Positions 1-11,530 are shown, counted from the stretch's first letter. The stretch is DNA of 64,000 nt from Acanthamoeba sp. SK_2022b (GCA_027943245.1 JANDJZ010000091.1:57080-121079); one strand, 5' to 3'. The notes: generated by a model from the sequence alone, not told the origin. Made by a program: numbers and translations.

Positions 1-782
1 GGAGGGACGAGGCGCACCCTTGCGGCTGACGGTGGCCTGCACCGGGTTGTACGACGTCCCGTCGTCCTTCTGATCGCAAAACTTGCCGCCGCCCGGCACG
101 CAGCCTCCCTCGCATCTGCTCTTGCCGCCGTACTCCTCCGGCAGGTTCTCCTCGTCGATGACCTACACACAAAAGGAGTAGGGGAGTAGGGGAGGAGGAG
201 GACACATGAGCACCACACACAACACACAACACGCGGCGTTGAAGGTGAGAATGACAGCTACGCGCAGTACCTCGAGGAGGGCGTCCTTGTAGTCGCCGCC
301 CAAGATCTTGACCTTGTTGCGCGTCCTGGATCCCGAAAGAGAAGGGAGAGAGGCCTTTAGGGAGCAGTTCGGTTGGGTTTGATGAATGGAGGGGGGGGGG
401 TAATAGGGTGGAGCGCGCAGTGCCTGGCGTCTAGCAGCGGCTTGATCATGCTCCAACCAACCGACACGAGGCTTGGAGCGTTGATCACGTAATAGGCCTG
501 AAAACACACAGTTAATTCACTTTAAGCATGCTGATAGGCCTACCGCATGCCTGAGAGAGAGAGAGAGAGAGAGAGAGGCGAACGCGCACCTTGAGCGTGT
601 CGGGGTAGTTGTTCTGGTCCATGGCGACGATCTTCTTGAAGAGGTCGATGCCGGGCGTGTACATGTGGCTCATCCCCAGTCCCGCCAGGTCCTCCACCAC
701 GATGTTGGCGTACATCGACTTGCCCGCCTCCCTGCTCAGCCGCTGCTTGCTGCACACGCCACACACACACACGCCACACACA

Positions 783-864
<82 letters not shown>

Positions 865-1814
865 CGCGGAGACGTGGTGAGGCGTGACAGGGGAGGGGGC
901 TCGGTTGATGGGCCTCCAAGGAGGAGGGCGAAGCACACGTACAGCGCTCGCGCTTCCTCCTGCTGGTGGATGTGGAACGAGACGACGTCCTCGGCGGGGA
1001 CCGAGCTCACAAAGCCCCTGGAGCCACGCGGCCGTGAGTCGCGAACGTCAGACCGCCGGCGACCGGTGGCGTGGGCAGGGCGCGGAGGGAGGGCGCGCAC
1101 CTGACGTCCACGGAGCCGATCCGTTCGTAGTACACGGGCACGCCGGTCTTGTCGGTCTTGTACATGCGGCCTGCGAGGGAGCACGGAAGGGGAGAGGGGG
1201 GAGGAGGGTCAGCCGTGGACGAGGGCTCGAGCGGCCACTGCGGGAAAAGGGTTGTATCGGTGAACCGTTGGGGGGGGGGTAACCGCGTACCGGGCCAGTA
1301 CTTGACGAGGAGGTCAAAGTTTTTGTTGTCTCGCGGAGCTGTCTCGAGGATGGTGTCCACCCCATTCTCCTTTCGCCATTTGTATGAGCGAGTTAAAGGA
1401 ACACCAACGTTGCACGACGATCGCTGCGTGTGTGTGTGCGTGTGCAATACAAAGAACGAATAAAGAGCGAAGGAGGAACAAGGATATGAGACTCGCCGTG
1501 AACATGTCGTAGGCCTTGTCCAAGTCGCCTCCACGAGCACGCAGGAAGCGCCTGAGCGTGAAGTCATCGTGCAGTTCATAATTGACTTCTTGTCCCTCGG
1601 CCGCGAGGCGGGCCTTCATGGCCTCTATTTTCTATTTAAAAGGAATTATCAATAAAAATATAAACCATTAAATCACGAATTATATTGCTCTGCCTCATTA
1701 TTTTTAAAAGAAAACAAAATAAGTAGAGAACCGAGTTATTGACGCCGCCAAAATCAGTACCTTTTCTTCCTCAGCACGGAAGGCAGCCTTCTCCTCTTCA
1801 CTATACTTGCTCAT
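1..1814 (-). CDS. CRAL-TRIO (Sec14-like) lipid-binding protein, C-terminus cut by left edge
   Basis: Phosphatidylinositol/lipid-transfer family protein. The start codon is at 1814; exon 1 (1761-1814) is a short acidic/charged leader, followed by GT-AG spliced exons. Exon 2 (upper end 1631) encodes the CRAL-TRIO N-terminal helices with the motif LRRFLRARGGDLDKAYDMF, and later exons give WRKENGVDTILE, VPVYYERIGSVDV and MYANIVVEDLAGLGMSHMY, which follow the Sec14 lipid-pocket order. Near the edge is NAPSLVSVGWSMIKPLLDAR, then a segment with the LPEEYGG motif that closes Sec14 domains. The coding sequence continues beyond base 1. The donor of intron 2 (near 1485) is not resolved in frame. One intron carries a long CA microsatellite. 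Family assignment is firm; ligand unknown. Confidence 0.85.
553..577. repeat. GA microsatellite in intron
   Basis: A run of GA dinucleotides on the plus strand lies in an intron of the Sec14-like gene. Confidence 0.8.
787..863. repeat. CA/TG microsatellite in intron
   Basis: About 38 CA units, uninterrupted in the core, in an intron of the Sec14-like gene. Confidence 0.95.
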
Positions 1815-2054
1815 GCTGTTGGTGCTTACTTCTTGCTCTTCTTCTTTCTTCACGCTGGTGCCACAAGTTGATCTCCGGAGTCCCTCTCGCGTAACACACT
1901 GCGAGTTTCCCTTTGAATAATGTATTTCACGGTGTCAGCTGCTCGCGCTCAATTCGCGCAGGCCATTAAATGTATTTTCAGAGAAGAATTTTTTGTGTCA
2001 TTTTCTCTGCTGGGCGAGGAAGGCATTTGATAGAGATATAGTTGGCCAGCAAAG
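1815..2054. promoter_or_regulatory. Divergent promoter region, Sec14-like / CSN3
   Basis: A 240-base interval separates the two divergent start codons (1814 minus strand, 2055 plus strand), so it must hold both promoters. No clear TATA box is visible. Confidence 0.5.
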
Positions 2055-4047
2055 ATGGACAAGCTGATTACGGCCATCCAGACGACTGACATCAACAGCG
2101 AGAAGGACCTGAAGAACCTCAAGTCTACTCTGCAGAAGGCTGAGGAGGTGCTCTTCAAGCACCTGCCCCATTTGGACGAGGCGCTCTCCGTCCTTGATCC
2201 CAAGATTCACACCCTGGGATGGATGTACATTTTGTACGTACTCAGTGTTTCGAATACGATGGCACTAGTTTCTACAATCGGGCGTGCTTGCTCATGCTGG
2301 TTGCCTCTTGCAGGGCGGTGAAATCGGTCGCGGGTGGTATTGACCTTGCTCGCTACGTCGCGCAAGTGCGTGCCCTCATCCCTGTTGCCAATACCACACA
2401 AGTGCGCCTGGCCCCATCCAAGTGTAAGCCCCCCCCACCAATGATGCATCGCTTTCAATTTGCTTTTTGGCTTGCATCGTAGTCTAATTTGAGAGTCATA
2501 ATGCAGTTGCTCGGGTCTGCCAGAAGTTTGCAGAGATCCATCAGGAGCAGAAGACGCCTCTTGCTGCCATCAAGCTGCTCAAGATCGCTATCACCAAGCT
2601 GCGCCCCAACTCGGAGAGCCTCACCCCTCTCCATGCCGACTTCCTCCAGACTTGCCTTCTAGCCAAGGACTACCGCGCTGCCCTCCCCGTCCTTTCCGAC
2701 GAGGTGCTCGCCCTGGCCAACCCCGAGAGCTACAACCTCAAGGCCAGGGACGTCCTCCGCTTCTTCTACTACGGCGGCATGGTCTACACCGGCGTCAAGG
2801 ACTTTGGCAAGGCCCTCGAGTTCTTCAAGATGGTATACACACGCCCTCTCTACTCCTCCTCCTCCTCGCTCGTAGACTTGAACAAGTGCTCACGCTCAGT
2901 TTCCCTCTGTCTCAATCTCGCAGGGCTTCACCGTGCCCGCCATCGTGTTGAGCGCGGTGATGGCCGAGTGCTACAAGAAGTACGTCCTGGTGTCGCTGCT
3001 GCACCACGGAACGGTCAAGCCTGCGCCCAAGTACACATCGTCCATCGTGCAGAGGAACCTCAAGGGCCTGTGCCCCCAGTACCAGGACTTTGCCAACGCC
3101 TACGCCTCCAACAACACCGACGAGCTGCACAAGGTCGCCACCCAGCATGCCGAGGTCTTCACCAAGGTGCGATATCCTCTCTCTCTCTCTCTCCTCTCAA
3201 TGTGCGTCCCAAGACCCACTCGGTTGATGATCGTGTTGTGTTGTTGTGGGGGGGGGTGTACACAGGACAACAACTTTGGTTTGGTGAAGCAGTGCATTCA
3301 GGATCTGTACCGCCGTAACATCAAGCGCCACACGCAGACCTTCTTGACGCTGTCCCTGAGCCAGATCGCCGAGAGCGTGAAGCTCGCGTCGCCCAAGGAC
3401 GCCGAGAAGGCGATCCTCAGGATGGTGAGCGCTACCCCCCCCCCAACGCTCTCGCTCTTGTCCAAGGTTGTGTGCGGCGGAGAGGCTAACCTGCTGCGGC
3501 TGCCGCGGACCAACGACACAGATCGAGGAGGGCCAGATCTTTGCGAGCATCAACCAAAAGGACGGCATGGTGTCGTTCAACGAGAACCCCGAGAGCTACG
3601 GCGACAACCGCATGCTGAACCAGCTCGACGCGCAGATCAAGAGGACGATCGAGCTCGCCCACAAGCTGAGGACCGTCGACAGGGAGATCGCCTCGTCGGC
3701 CGTCTACATCCAGAAGGTCAATGACGCCCCCCCCCCTCTCCCCTCTTTCTTTGGCGGCCCTTGCTGACGCACGACCTCCGCAGACCACGCTCGGTGATCG
3801 GGGCAGGGGTTGGAGCGACTTTGACATGGGCGACATCGACATGGGCGGTCCCGGCGGCATGCGTGGCCCCATGATGGGTGAGCCCTCCCCCCTGCCCCGT
3901 GTGGTGGTGGAGTGCGTCTGCGCTGCTTGTGTGGTGTTGTGAGGGATGGCGCAGCTGACTTCGGGGGCTTTGTGGGGGATAGGCATGAGCGGCCGCAAGG
4001 GCGACAGGAAGGGCAAGGGAAAGAAGGGCCTCAAGATCGCCAACTGA
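2055..4047 (+). CDS. CSN3: COP9 signalosome complex subunit 3 (CSN3)
   Basis: Subunit of the COP9 signalosome, which removes NEDD8 from cullin-RING ubiquitin ligases. Eight exons join in frame with GT-AG introns: 2055-2233, 2314-2423, 2507-2832, 2924-3166, 3266-3424, 3522-3716, 3784-3877, 3983-4047, giving about 456 aa. The body is helical (TPR/PCI type): exon 3 contains FLQTCLLAKDYRAALPVL and exon 5 the PCI segment with RRNIKRHTQTFLTLSLSQIA; exon 6 has the winged-helix part with FASINQKDGMVSF, where CSN3 family members place the same sequence. The C-terminus is Gly/Met- and Lys-rich (GMSGRKGDRKGKGKKG), a low-complexity tail. Length is close to the family norm of about 400-450 aa. Confidence 0.93.
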
Positions 4048-4711
4048 GCCTCCTGTCGCACGAAGTGGTTCGAGCGAGGAGGCGGAGGAGAGGGGTCTTG
4101 CTTCTCGTGTGGTGTACGTGGTGGTGTGCGTCCGCTCTGAGCTTGCGACAAATGGAGAGACACTTTCGGAGTGTAAGCGCAGACATCCCGACCTTTCGTT
4201 CGTTCATTCATTTACTTCATTCATTCGGCCATCATACCTCCAGTTGTTCATTCATTCATTCAAGGAGACGATGGCTCCAAGACATGTTGTGGCGCTTCCC
4301 TCTCGCCGCCACAGAGCCCAACCGAAGAAAGAGAGGAATGCTTGGAACAGGCCAGGAAAAGGCAAACGACACGACGGCGCGACACACCGTTTCGGTGAAT
4401 CAAAGACAAGAGCCTTTCCAATACAGTGAAATTTCCGGCTGCACCCACCACCAAACCCACCCCAAGGTTCTGGGCGTTTCCCTTGCACGCCCCTCTATTC
4501 GCTCCCATCTTTTGCGACCCTCTCCAGCACACAGACACACACACCTGGTACCGTAACGCGGTAGGTGTGGACCCAGACTTGGCCCCTCAGTAATAGTTTC
4601 GCCATCGACCCACACCCGCCGTTGGCCCATCTTTCCAGGACCACCAAAAAAGATCGAAGAAGAGCGAAGAGCGAAGGAAGAACGAAGGAAGAGCGAAGAG
4701 AAACAACGAAG
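4048..4711. other. Intergenic, no gene seen
   Basis: 3' flank of CSN3 and 5' flank of the F-box gene. It contains short direct repeats of a CATT-type tetramer near 4200-4262 and a purine-rich run (GAAGAGCGAAG type) just before the next start. No supported ORF. Confidence 0.6.
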
Positions 4712-6492
4712 ATGATGGCCCAGCCAGTCGCCGCGCCAGCTGCTACCGTTGGAGGCGCAAAGTCCACCACAAAGCAGCAGCGAAGCTCTGTGGACGACCC
4801 CATGGAGGAGGATCCCCACAGCACGCCCCATGCGTCAACGTCCACGGGCCTCAACAATCAAGAGAACGAACAGGAGCGACTCAAACGACTACAGGAGATG
4901 GAGAAGGAGAGGGGCCTTGCCTTGTCCAACTCGCGAGATGCAGCGCTTGGCGAAGAAGATGAGGATGAAGAATATGAAGACTTCGACGACGTGTTGCTAT
5001 CCACCCTGCCCAAGGAGCTCCTCGTCGAAATCTTTGGTTTCTGTTCGGTCAAGGACGTGTGCACCGCGCGCGGTGTCTCGAGATCCTGGCGTCGTCTCAT
5101 CGAACACGATGCCCTGCTGTGGCGCCGGCTCGGCCGCCAGCACCTGGCCCTGTTCGACATCGACGAGTTCATGACCCCTGCCGAGCTCAAGCTGCAAGCC
5201 GAGGGCCCACCCGACGCCACCAACTGGGTCCACATCTACCAACGCGTCTTTGGGGGCGGCTGGGACGGTACCGCCCTCTAATTAATAATTAATTTGATAG
5301 CATTTCCATCGAATATTTAAATTAAATTATCAATTTTTTATTCAGTATTTTAATCCTTTTTGTAGGATTTTTTGTGTGACTTCGCTCACAACGTAGCGGA
5401 CCCTTTGACAGACACGCCGCAGACCGGCACGACCCTGTGCGACAACGGCCGCACGATCTCGTACATGCCGGGCGATGCGGGCTACCGCTGCTTCATCTCC
5501 AAGAGGGCCTTCGACAAGGGCAAGCACTACATTGAGGTCTGTTTTTCCAACCGGCCATCACTTCACTCTCGCCATGCGAGTCGCTCATCCCAACAACACA
5601 CTTACATGAATGAACGCGGTGATGACGACGACGACGATGATGACGCTGATACAGGTCCACTTCAAGACACTCAAGGAGGGCTACGACAAGGGCGTGCGCG
5701 ACAGCAACACATATGGCTTCGGGTTCGGCAATCGCACCATCTACACCATCAACGGCGGATCGTCCTACCTCTCTTCCAACAACGTAGGCACCACCACCAC
5801 CACCACCACCACCGCACATCACATGTTATCACACATCGTGTCACACCGCGCTAAGCTCGCCGCCGCGCCACTGAACTCACACGCGCTGGCGCGATGGCAG
5901 GGAAGGGGTTGGTACGACAACGGCAACGCCTACAACATCGACGATGAGTCGACCACCCTCGAGTTTCCTCGCTGGAAGGAGAAAGGTAAGCGGCCTGATT
6001 AATATATTTGATTAAATTCATTTTTATTATCATTATTGCGAGCTCACAATGATAATATAATATAATATAATATATAATACTCACTTGCTGACAACTGCGT
6101 CGCACGCACAGACACGTTGGGCGTGTTCCTCGACTTTGATGAAAACAAGGCCGCGTTCTTCATGAACAGGGAGCGAGTGACCAAGTACTTCAAGATCTAC
6201 TCGGGTACACACACACACCCCCCGCACGTCTTCTTCGCTTCGCACATGCGTCGGTTGTGACTCAACATCACGCACGCACGCTCACAACATATCAGATCTG
6301 CCGGCTCGCCAGTCGACGCCTGCAGCAGTCGAGGCGACGCCTGGGTCGGGAACCTCGGGAGGGGCGACGTCGCTGGCCACGTCCCCGTCGGCAGGCATAC
6401 ACATCGCCTGCCTCACGGCCAAGGGCGGCGAGTGGACCCTCCGCTACTGCGGCTCCAATCCGCCTCTGGATGTGGCCGTGGGCCTCGCTTGA
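4712..6492 (+). CDS. F-box and B30.2/SPRY domain protein
   Basis: Probable substrate receptor of an SCF-type ubiquitin ligase, with the same architecture as FBXO45/Fsn. The start is the first of two ATGs at 4712; the first 90 residues are Ser/Gln-rich and acidic. The F-box lies near residues 92-135 (motif LPKELLVEIFGFCSVKDVC, then WRRL). The SPRY domain follows over several exons, with YRCFISKRAFDKGKHYIEV, a GFGFGNRTIYTINGG segment and the diagnostic LGVFLDFDENKAAFFMNRER. The C-terminal exon starts near 6298 and ends at 6492. The first intron (about 5240/5267 to 5365) is ambiguous: the best-looking GT donor at 5268 leaves the frame shifted, whereas the one after codon CGC keeps it open into DFLCDFAHN. 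Confidence 0.82.
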
Positions 6493-6952
6493 AGATAGCT
6501 CCCCTGCACGCGACGCTCGTTGCACAGATTCCTCTCTCTCTCTCTCTCTTCTGTCCTGCATTGTATTATTGTTCTCTCCTCTTCAACACCGCATCCACCG
6601 CAATCCCAACCACGGTTTGTTGTTTAGAGCCTTTGTGGCTGTTGTATCTAATGAACAAAGCAACCTTCACCTTCCGTTGCCCAGCCAAACTCCATCCTGA
6701 GCACCACCCCATCCTCTCGTTTAGCCTCATGGTTACCTGCAAGCAGTTCAGCCGAAAAAACAAAGTTCGATCGAAACAGGACACGTGGCGCTGCCTATAA
6801 ATGCAGATATCTATAGCCTGCCTATTTAGGTTGTCTCTCCTTGCGCATGAGTGATACAGTGCTTTTATGGTAGAAGCAAAGAAGCTAGTTGAAAGGGTAC
6901 ATGCGTGAATCGAGAAAGAGAGCTCCGGGATGGTAAAGAAGAAGTGACCACG
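6493..6952. other. Convergent 3' intergenic region
   Basis: Lies between the F-box/SPRY stop and the first Leo lectin stop. Contains a CT run near 6533-6549. No gene seen. Confidence 0.6.
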
Positions 6953-8222
6953 TTAGTAGTGGCCGTCGTCGCATTCGGCCTTGCACTTGCGGTCTTCGGG
7001 GCAGTACTGGCCGGCCTTGAGGTACTTGCCGTTGTAGTCCGGGTAGCAGCCGTTGCCGTCGGCGTAGAACACGCCGTTCTTGGTCTCGATCGGGTAGCAG
7101 CCGCGGCCGTCGCGGTAGTAGAAGTACTTGGAGTCACCGACCTTCCGCGGGCAGCAGCCCTTGCCATCCTTCCACTGGCCGTTGGGGCACTTCCTGTTGT
7201 CCTCGGGCTTCTTGGTAGAGGTGGAGCGGTGCTCCTCAGTGGTGGTGCGCCTCTCGGTGGTGGTGCGCCTCTCGGTGGTGGTGGTCTCCTTGGGCGTGGT
7301 GGTGCTCGAATGTTGGCAGCCGCACTTCTTGGTGGAGGTGGTCTCCTTGGGGCACTCCTCGGTCGAGGTGGTGTAGTGCTTCTTGGTCGAGGTGGAGTGC
7401 TCGGGGTACTCCTCCGTCGTGGTGGTCTCCTTAGGGGTGGTCGAACGTTGGCAGTTGCACTTCTTGGTGGTGGTTTCGCGAGGAGTGGTGGTGGTCTCCT
7501 TGGGCGTGGTGGTGGTCTCCTTGGGGCACTCCTCGGTCGAAGTCGTGTAGTACTTGTGGGTCGTGGTAGTCTCCTTGGGAGTGGTGGTGGTCTCCTTGGG
7601 AGTGGTGGTGGTCTCCTTGCGCGTCGAAGTCGTCTCCTTGCGCGTGGTGGTGGTCTCCTTGGGAGTAGTGGTGGACTCCATGTGGCATTCCTCGGTCGAG
7701 GTGGTGTAGTGCTTCCTGGTCGACGTGGTCTCCTTGGGCGTGGTGGTCCGCCTCTCAGTGGTGGTGGTCTCCTTGGGGCATTCCTCAGTCGAGGTAGTGT
7801 AGTGCTCGGGACGAATGCACCGCTCGTGGCACTTGCGCTCCTTGGGGCACCACTCGCCCGCCTTCAGGTACTCGCCCTCCTCATCCGGATAGCACCTGTT
7901 TTCCCACGTTTTTACATCATGAAGCCAGTCAGGATTGTGGTCTCATGTTGGCTGGTTGGGAGGAGCTTCAAGGGGACTTGTACCCTTGGCCATCGGCGTA
8001 GAAGACGCCGCAGTCGAGCTCAACCGGGTAGCACTTGTTGCCGTCGCGGTAGTAGGCCTTGCCGTCGATGATCTTGGGACAGCAGCCCTTGCCGTCGGGC
8101 CAGTAGCCGCCCTTGCACGGCCCGTCCCTGTCCTTCTTGTAGTCGCCGTCGGCCGCGACTGCGGACAGGACGGCAAAGCCCAGGGCCATGATGAAGAGTA
8201 GCTTTACGATGGAAGAAGACAT
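6953..8222 (-). CDS. Leo(TKH)-type cyst-wall lectin, copy 1
   Basis: Predicted secreted, cellulose-binding cyst-wall protein. The start at 8222 gives a clear signal peptide (hydrophobic core KLLFIMALGFAVLSAVA). Two exons: 7984-8222 and 6953-7895, with a phase-2 intron inside the first Cys domain. Domain 1 has the spacing C, CCP, KCYP, LDC, GCYPD, CP, KCH, C; domain 2, at the C-terminus, has KCPNG, GCCP, GCYPIE, GCYPD, YCP, KCKAEC, i.e. eight Cys. Between them lies a long spacer of ETTTTPK-type repeats rich in Thr, Lys and His with recurrent EEC tripeptides. This is the architecture published for Acanthamoeba Leo lectins with a TKH spacer (known family knowledge); carbohydrate binding is inferred. 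A paralogue lies at 9877-11530. Confidence 0.82.
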
Positions 8223-9002
8223 CTCCTAGTTGACCGAGCTAGTAGGGTAAAGCGAGATGGTGTGCAGCCAGAGGAGGATGAGTGATTGACGACAGCGAGT
8301 TCTGCCTATTTGTAGTGCGGGGCAGCCAATCATGACTGACGCCGCAGCTCGGTACTCCATGGACCTCTCGAGGCAGAGAGGCCTGGAGAGCGACCAACAA
8401 GCCTATGGGATGCCAGATGTGTGTCCTCAACGAGTTGCTGTCTGGCGGGCTTAAAGCCGTCACACAACTCACCCCCATTGCGGTACCCAAACCGACCAAA
8501 TTCCACCAGACCTCAACCACAAGAGGAAAAAGTTAAGGATGTAGGTAGTTAGCAGGTCAGGCAATGCGGTTGAGGGTTGGCGTGTCGTTGGTACGCAGAG
8601 GAACCGAAACTCGAAGTTCGCCGTAGGATGGCATGTTGCCACCCGCGGGTGTGTCGCCTAACTCCTTTTTTCAGGTGATCTTCCCGAGCGGGTATCAGTT
8701 AGAGCGGGTGCCATGTAGGTTACCCACGGACAACGGTTCTATTGTTGGGTATTACTCGGACAATTTCAATTCGCGCCAATGAGAGGACGCTGTTTTTCCT
8801 ATGAGACCCTGTTGACCAATCAGGCATACGTTGCAAGCACCGACGGTGCGCTCAAAACTACTCGTTGCGCTCGACAACAAGCCAAAGCACCGATCGCACG
8901 TCCATAAAACAAGCTAAAGGCCACTTGTTTCGCAAACCAACTGTACCAACAATACCATCACCCGTACCACTACTGTACTACTACCACCCTGGAGGCACCA
9001 AC
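8223..9002. promoter_or_regulatory. Divergent promoter region of Leo lectin copy 1 and a secreted protein
   Basis: The 780 bases between two divergent signal-peptide genes contain CCAAT pentamers at 8326-8330, 8776-8780 and 8816-8820. A shared promoter active in encystation is inferred from context only. Confidence 0.4.
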
Positions 9003-9596
9003 ATGCGCTCCTTCATCTTCGCTATGATTGCCGCTCTGGCTCTTCTCTTCTTCGCCGCCTCTCCGGCCGCTGCCACTTCGAACGACTTTGCCGAGCAGAT
9101 CGCCAACGCTCTGCCGGCCAACTACGGCCAGCTCAAGGCTCAGGTGGCCGCCCTTCAGGCCAACCTGACGTCTCAAATTGCCGCCGTCCAGTCTTCGCTC
9201 GCGGCCGTGGCCGCCAACGTCAAGTACATCAAGTCGCTCGAGCAGCTGGGCGCCCTTCCCGAGGCCTCCACCTGCACCACGCTCGACTGCGTGCGCACGC
9301 CCATCAACCAGCTCGACGAGCTCATCATGCAGCTCTACGCCACCCGTCTCTCCTTCGCCGTGCAGGCCGGCTTCATCAAGTACCAGGCCGGCCAGGACGT
9401 GCTCGACCCGAGCCGCGAGTCCGTGGTGCTGGCCAACGCTGAGGCCAACGCCATCGCCAACGGTCTGCCGGGCTACGTGGGCTCGGTGCTCTACGGCAAC
9501 TACTGCATGCTCTACGTTTCCAAGCGTCTCGAGGTGGAGGTCCTCAACGAGGCCTACAACGCTGGTCTTCCCATGCCCGTCCAGCACGCCGACTAG
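9003..9596 (+). CDS. Small secreted protein of unknown family
   Basis: A single-exon gene of 197 aa. The start at 9003 gives a strong signal peptide: MRSF, then a hydrophobic core (MIAALALLFFAASPAAA). The mature part is Ala/Leu/Gln-rich and probably helical, with heptad-like stretches (LKAQVAALQANLTSQIAAVQ). It has only three cysteines: a TCTTLDC pair and one near YGNYC. I do not recognise the family. It lies between the two Leo lectin genes and is transcribed away from copy 1 across the shared 780-base region, so a role in the cyst wall or the secretory response is possible but only inferred. Codon usage is strongly GC3-rich, as in neighbouring highly expressed genes. Confidence 0.8.
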   Translation: MRSFIFAMIAALALLFFAASPAAATSNDFAEQIANALPANYGQLKAQVAALQANLTSQIAAVQSSLAAVAANVKYIKSLEQLGALPEASTCTTLDCVRTPINQLDELIMQLYATRLSFAVQAGFIKYQAGQDVLDPSRESVVLANAEANAIANGLPGYVGSVLYGNYCMLYVSKRLEVEVLNEAYNAGLPMPVQHAD

Positions 9597-9876
9597 ATAG
9601 GCCTTTGGAGAATTAATTGTACGTGAACGTTGGCTTTGCCTTTTATAAACATATTTGCAAGCTACATGCCAACAAGTGCAAGCGTTCAGAGAGGCAAGTC
9701 GTTTATGGCTTAATCAAAGGAAAGGGTACATGAAACAAACAACAAACTGCAGGTGGGTTGAGAGCCGGAGGCTCGGGGAAGCGCGGCGTTTTGCTCGCTG
9801 TGTCGCCTTGGCGGCGGGTCGGTGTAGTACTACTTGGTGGGGGAGGGTCCTCTGCGCTAGCCTCCGTTGGCAACGC

Positions 9877-11530
9877 TTAGTAGTCGTCCTCCTCGTAGTG
9901 GCCACCATCGCACTCCGCCTTGCACTTGCGGTCGTGGGGGCAGTAGCCACCGGCCTTGAGGTAGACGCCGTTCTCATCGGGGTAGCAGCCGTTGCCGTCA
10001 GCATAGAGCACGCCCTTGTGGGTGGCGATCGGGTAGCATCCCTGGCCATCACGGTAGTACCACTTGCCCCAGATCCGGCGAGGGCAGCAGCCGTCCTCAT
10101 CCTTCTCCATGTCGTAGGGGCACTCTTCGTCGTCGTACTTCTTCGTAGACGTTGAGTACTTGGGCGAGGTGGTGTAGTATTTCTTGGTCGAGGTGGTCTC
10201 CCTGCGGGTCGTGGTAGTCTCCTTAGGCGTCGTGGTAGTCTCCTTAGGCGTCGTGGTGGTCTCCTTAGGCGTTGTGGTGGTCTCCTTGCACTCCTCCGTC
10301 GAGGTGGTGTAGTGCTTCTTCGTAGAAGTGGTCTCCTTGGGGCACTCCTCGGTCGTGGTCGGGTACCTGTGGGTAGTAGTGGTCTCCTTGGGCGTGGTGG
10401 TGGTCTCGCGAGGAGTGGTGTGCTCCTTGGTGGTGGTCGAGTGCTTGGAGCATTCCTCAGTCGAGGTGGTGTAGTGCTTCCTGGTCGACGTGGTCTCCTT
10501 GGGCGTGGTGCGCCTCTCAGTAGTGGTGGTCTCCTTGGGTGTAGTGGTGGTCTCGCGAGGAGTGGTGGTATGCTCCTTGGTCGAGGTCGAGTAGTGCTTC
10601 TTCGTGGAGGTGGTCTCCTTGGGGCACTCCTCGGTCGAGGTCGTGTAGTACTTGTGGGTCGTGGTAGTCTCCTTGGGAGTGGTGGTAGTCTCCTTGGGAG
10701 TGGTGGTGGTCTCCTTGCGCGTCGAAGTCGTCTCCTTGGGCGTGGTGGTGGTCTCCTTGGGAGTAGTGGTGGACTCCATGTGGCATTCCTCGGTCGAGGT
10801 GGTGTAGTGCTTCCTGGTCGACGTGGTCTCCTTGGGCGTGGTGGTCCGCCTCTCAGTGGTGGTGCGCCTCTCGGTGGTAGTGGTCTCCCTGGGCGTGGTG
10901 GTGGTCTCCTTGGGGCACTCCTCAGTCGAGGTGGTGTAGTACTTGTGGGTCGTAGTAGTCTCCTTGGGGGTGGTGGTCGTCTCCTTGGGAGTGGTGGTAG
11001 TCTCCTTGCGCGTTGTGGTCGTCTCCCTGGGCGTGGTGGTGTGCTCCTTGGTCGAGGTCGTCTCCCTGCGCGTGGTGGTCGTCTCCTCTCGAGGAGAGGT
11101 GGTGCGCTCCTTGGTCGAGGTCGAGTGCTTGTAGGTCGTGTGCTTCTCCGTCGAGGTCGAGTGCTCGGGCTTCACACAGTGCTTGTGGCACTTCTGGTCG
11201 CGAGGGCACGACTCCCCCGAGGCGACGTACTTGCCGTCATCGTCGGGGTAGCACCTGATGTTGATGGATGGTGTAAGACACGTGTTCACGTTGTAGTTCA
11301 GTTTCAAAAGCGTACCCCTTCGAGTCGGCGTAGTAGATGCTGTAGCCGATCTTCTTGGGATAGCACTTGTTGTTGGAGTCGCGGTAGTAGGGGCTACCCT
11401 TGATGATCAGCGGGCAGCATCCGCCGCTGTCGGGCCAGAAGCCGCCCTGGCACGGTCCGCTGTCGGCCATCGCGCTCGCGGCCAACATCATCGTCGCCAC
11501 GACGGCAATCAGGAGGAACTTGGGTGTCAT
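9877..11530 (-). CDS. Leo(TKH)-type cyst-wall lectin, copy 2
   Basis: Paralogue of the 6953-8222 gene, with a longer spacer. Start 11530, signal peptide MTPKFLLIAVVATMMLAASA. Exons are 11316-11530 and 9877-11254; the intron sits at the same position and phase (2) inside the first Cys domain as in copy 1. Domain 1 shows PCQGG, GCCP, KCYP, GCYPD, SCP, KCH, HC (eight Cys). The C-terminal domain has ECPYD, GCCP, GCYPIA, GCYPDE, YCP, KCKAEC and ends EEDDY. The spacer of roughly 300 aa is built from ETTTTPK, STSTKKHY and STEEC repeats, rich in Thr, Lys and His. About 230 bases of it (10633-10863) are nearly identical to 7523-7765 of copy 1. Same functional inference as copy 1: secreted cellulose-binding cyst-wall lectin. 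Confidence 0.82.
10140..11190 (-). repeat. Thr-rich coding repeat array in Leo copy 2
   Basis: Imperfect tandem coding repeats of 21-24 bases (units such as GTGGTGGTCTCCTTGGGCGT on the plus strand) encode the TKH spacer. A similar array occupies roughly 7200-7820 in copy 1. Because no stop codons arise, the antisense strand is also open, which is a by-product of the repeat. Confidence 0.85.

Noticed and set aside
6905..8071. Long plus-strand ORFs of 388 aa here and 363 aa at 10312-11403
   Set aside because: They are antisense to the Thr-rich lectin spacers; the repeat unit lacks stops in several frames and the product is Gly/Leu low complexity. The minus strand has signal peptides, introns and Cys domains.
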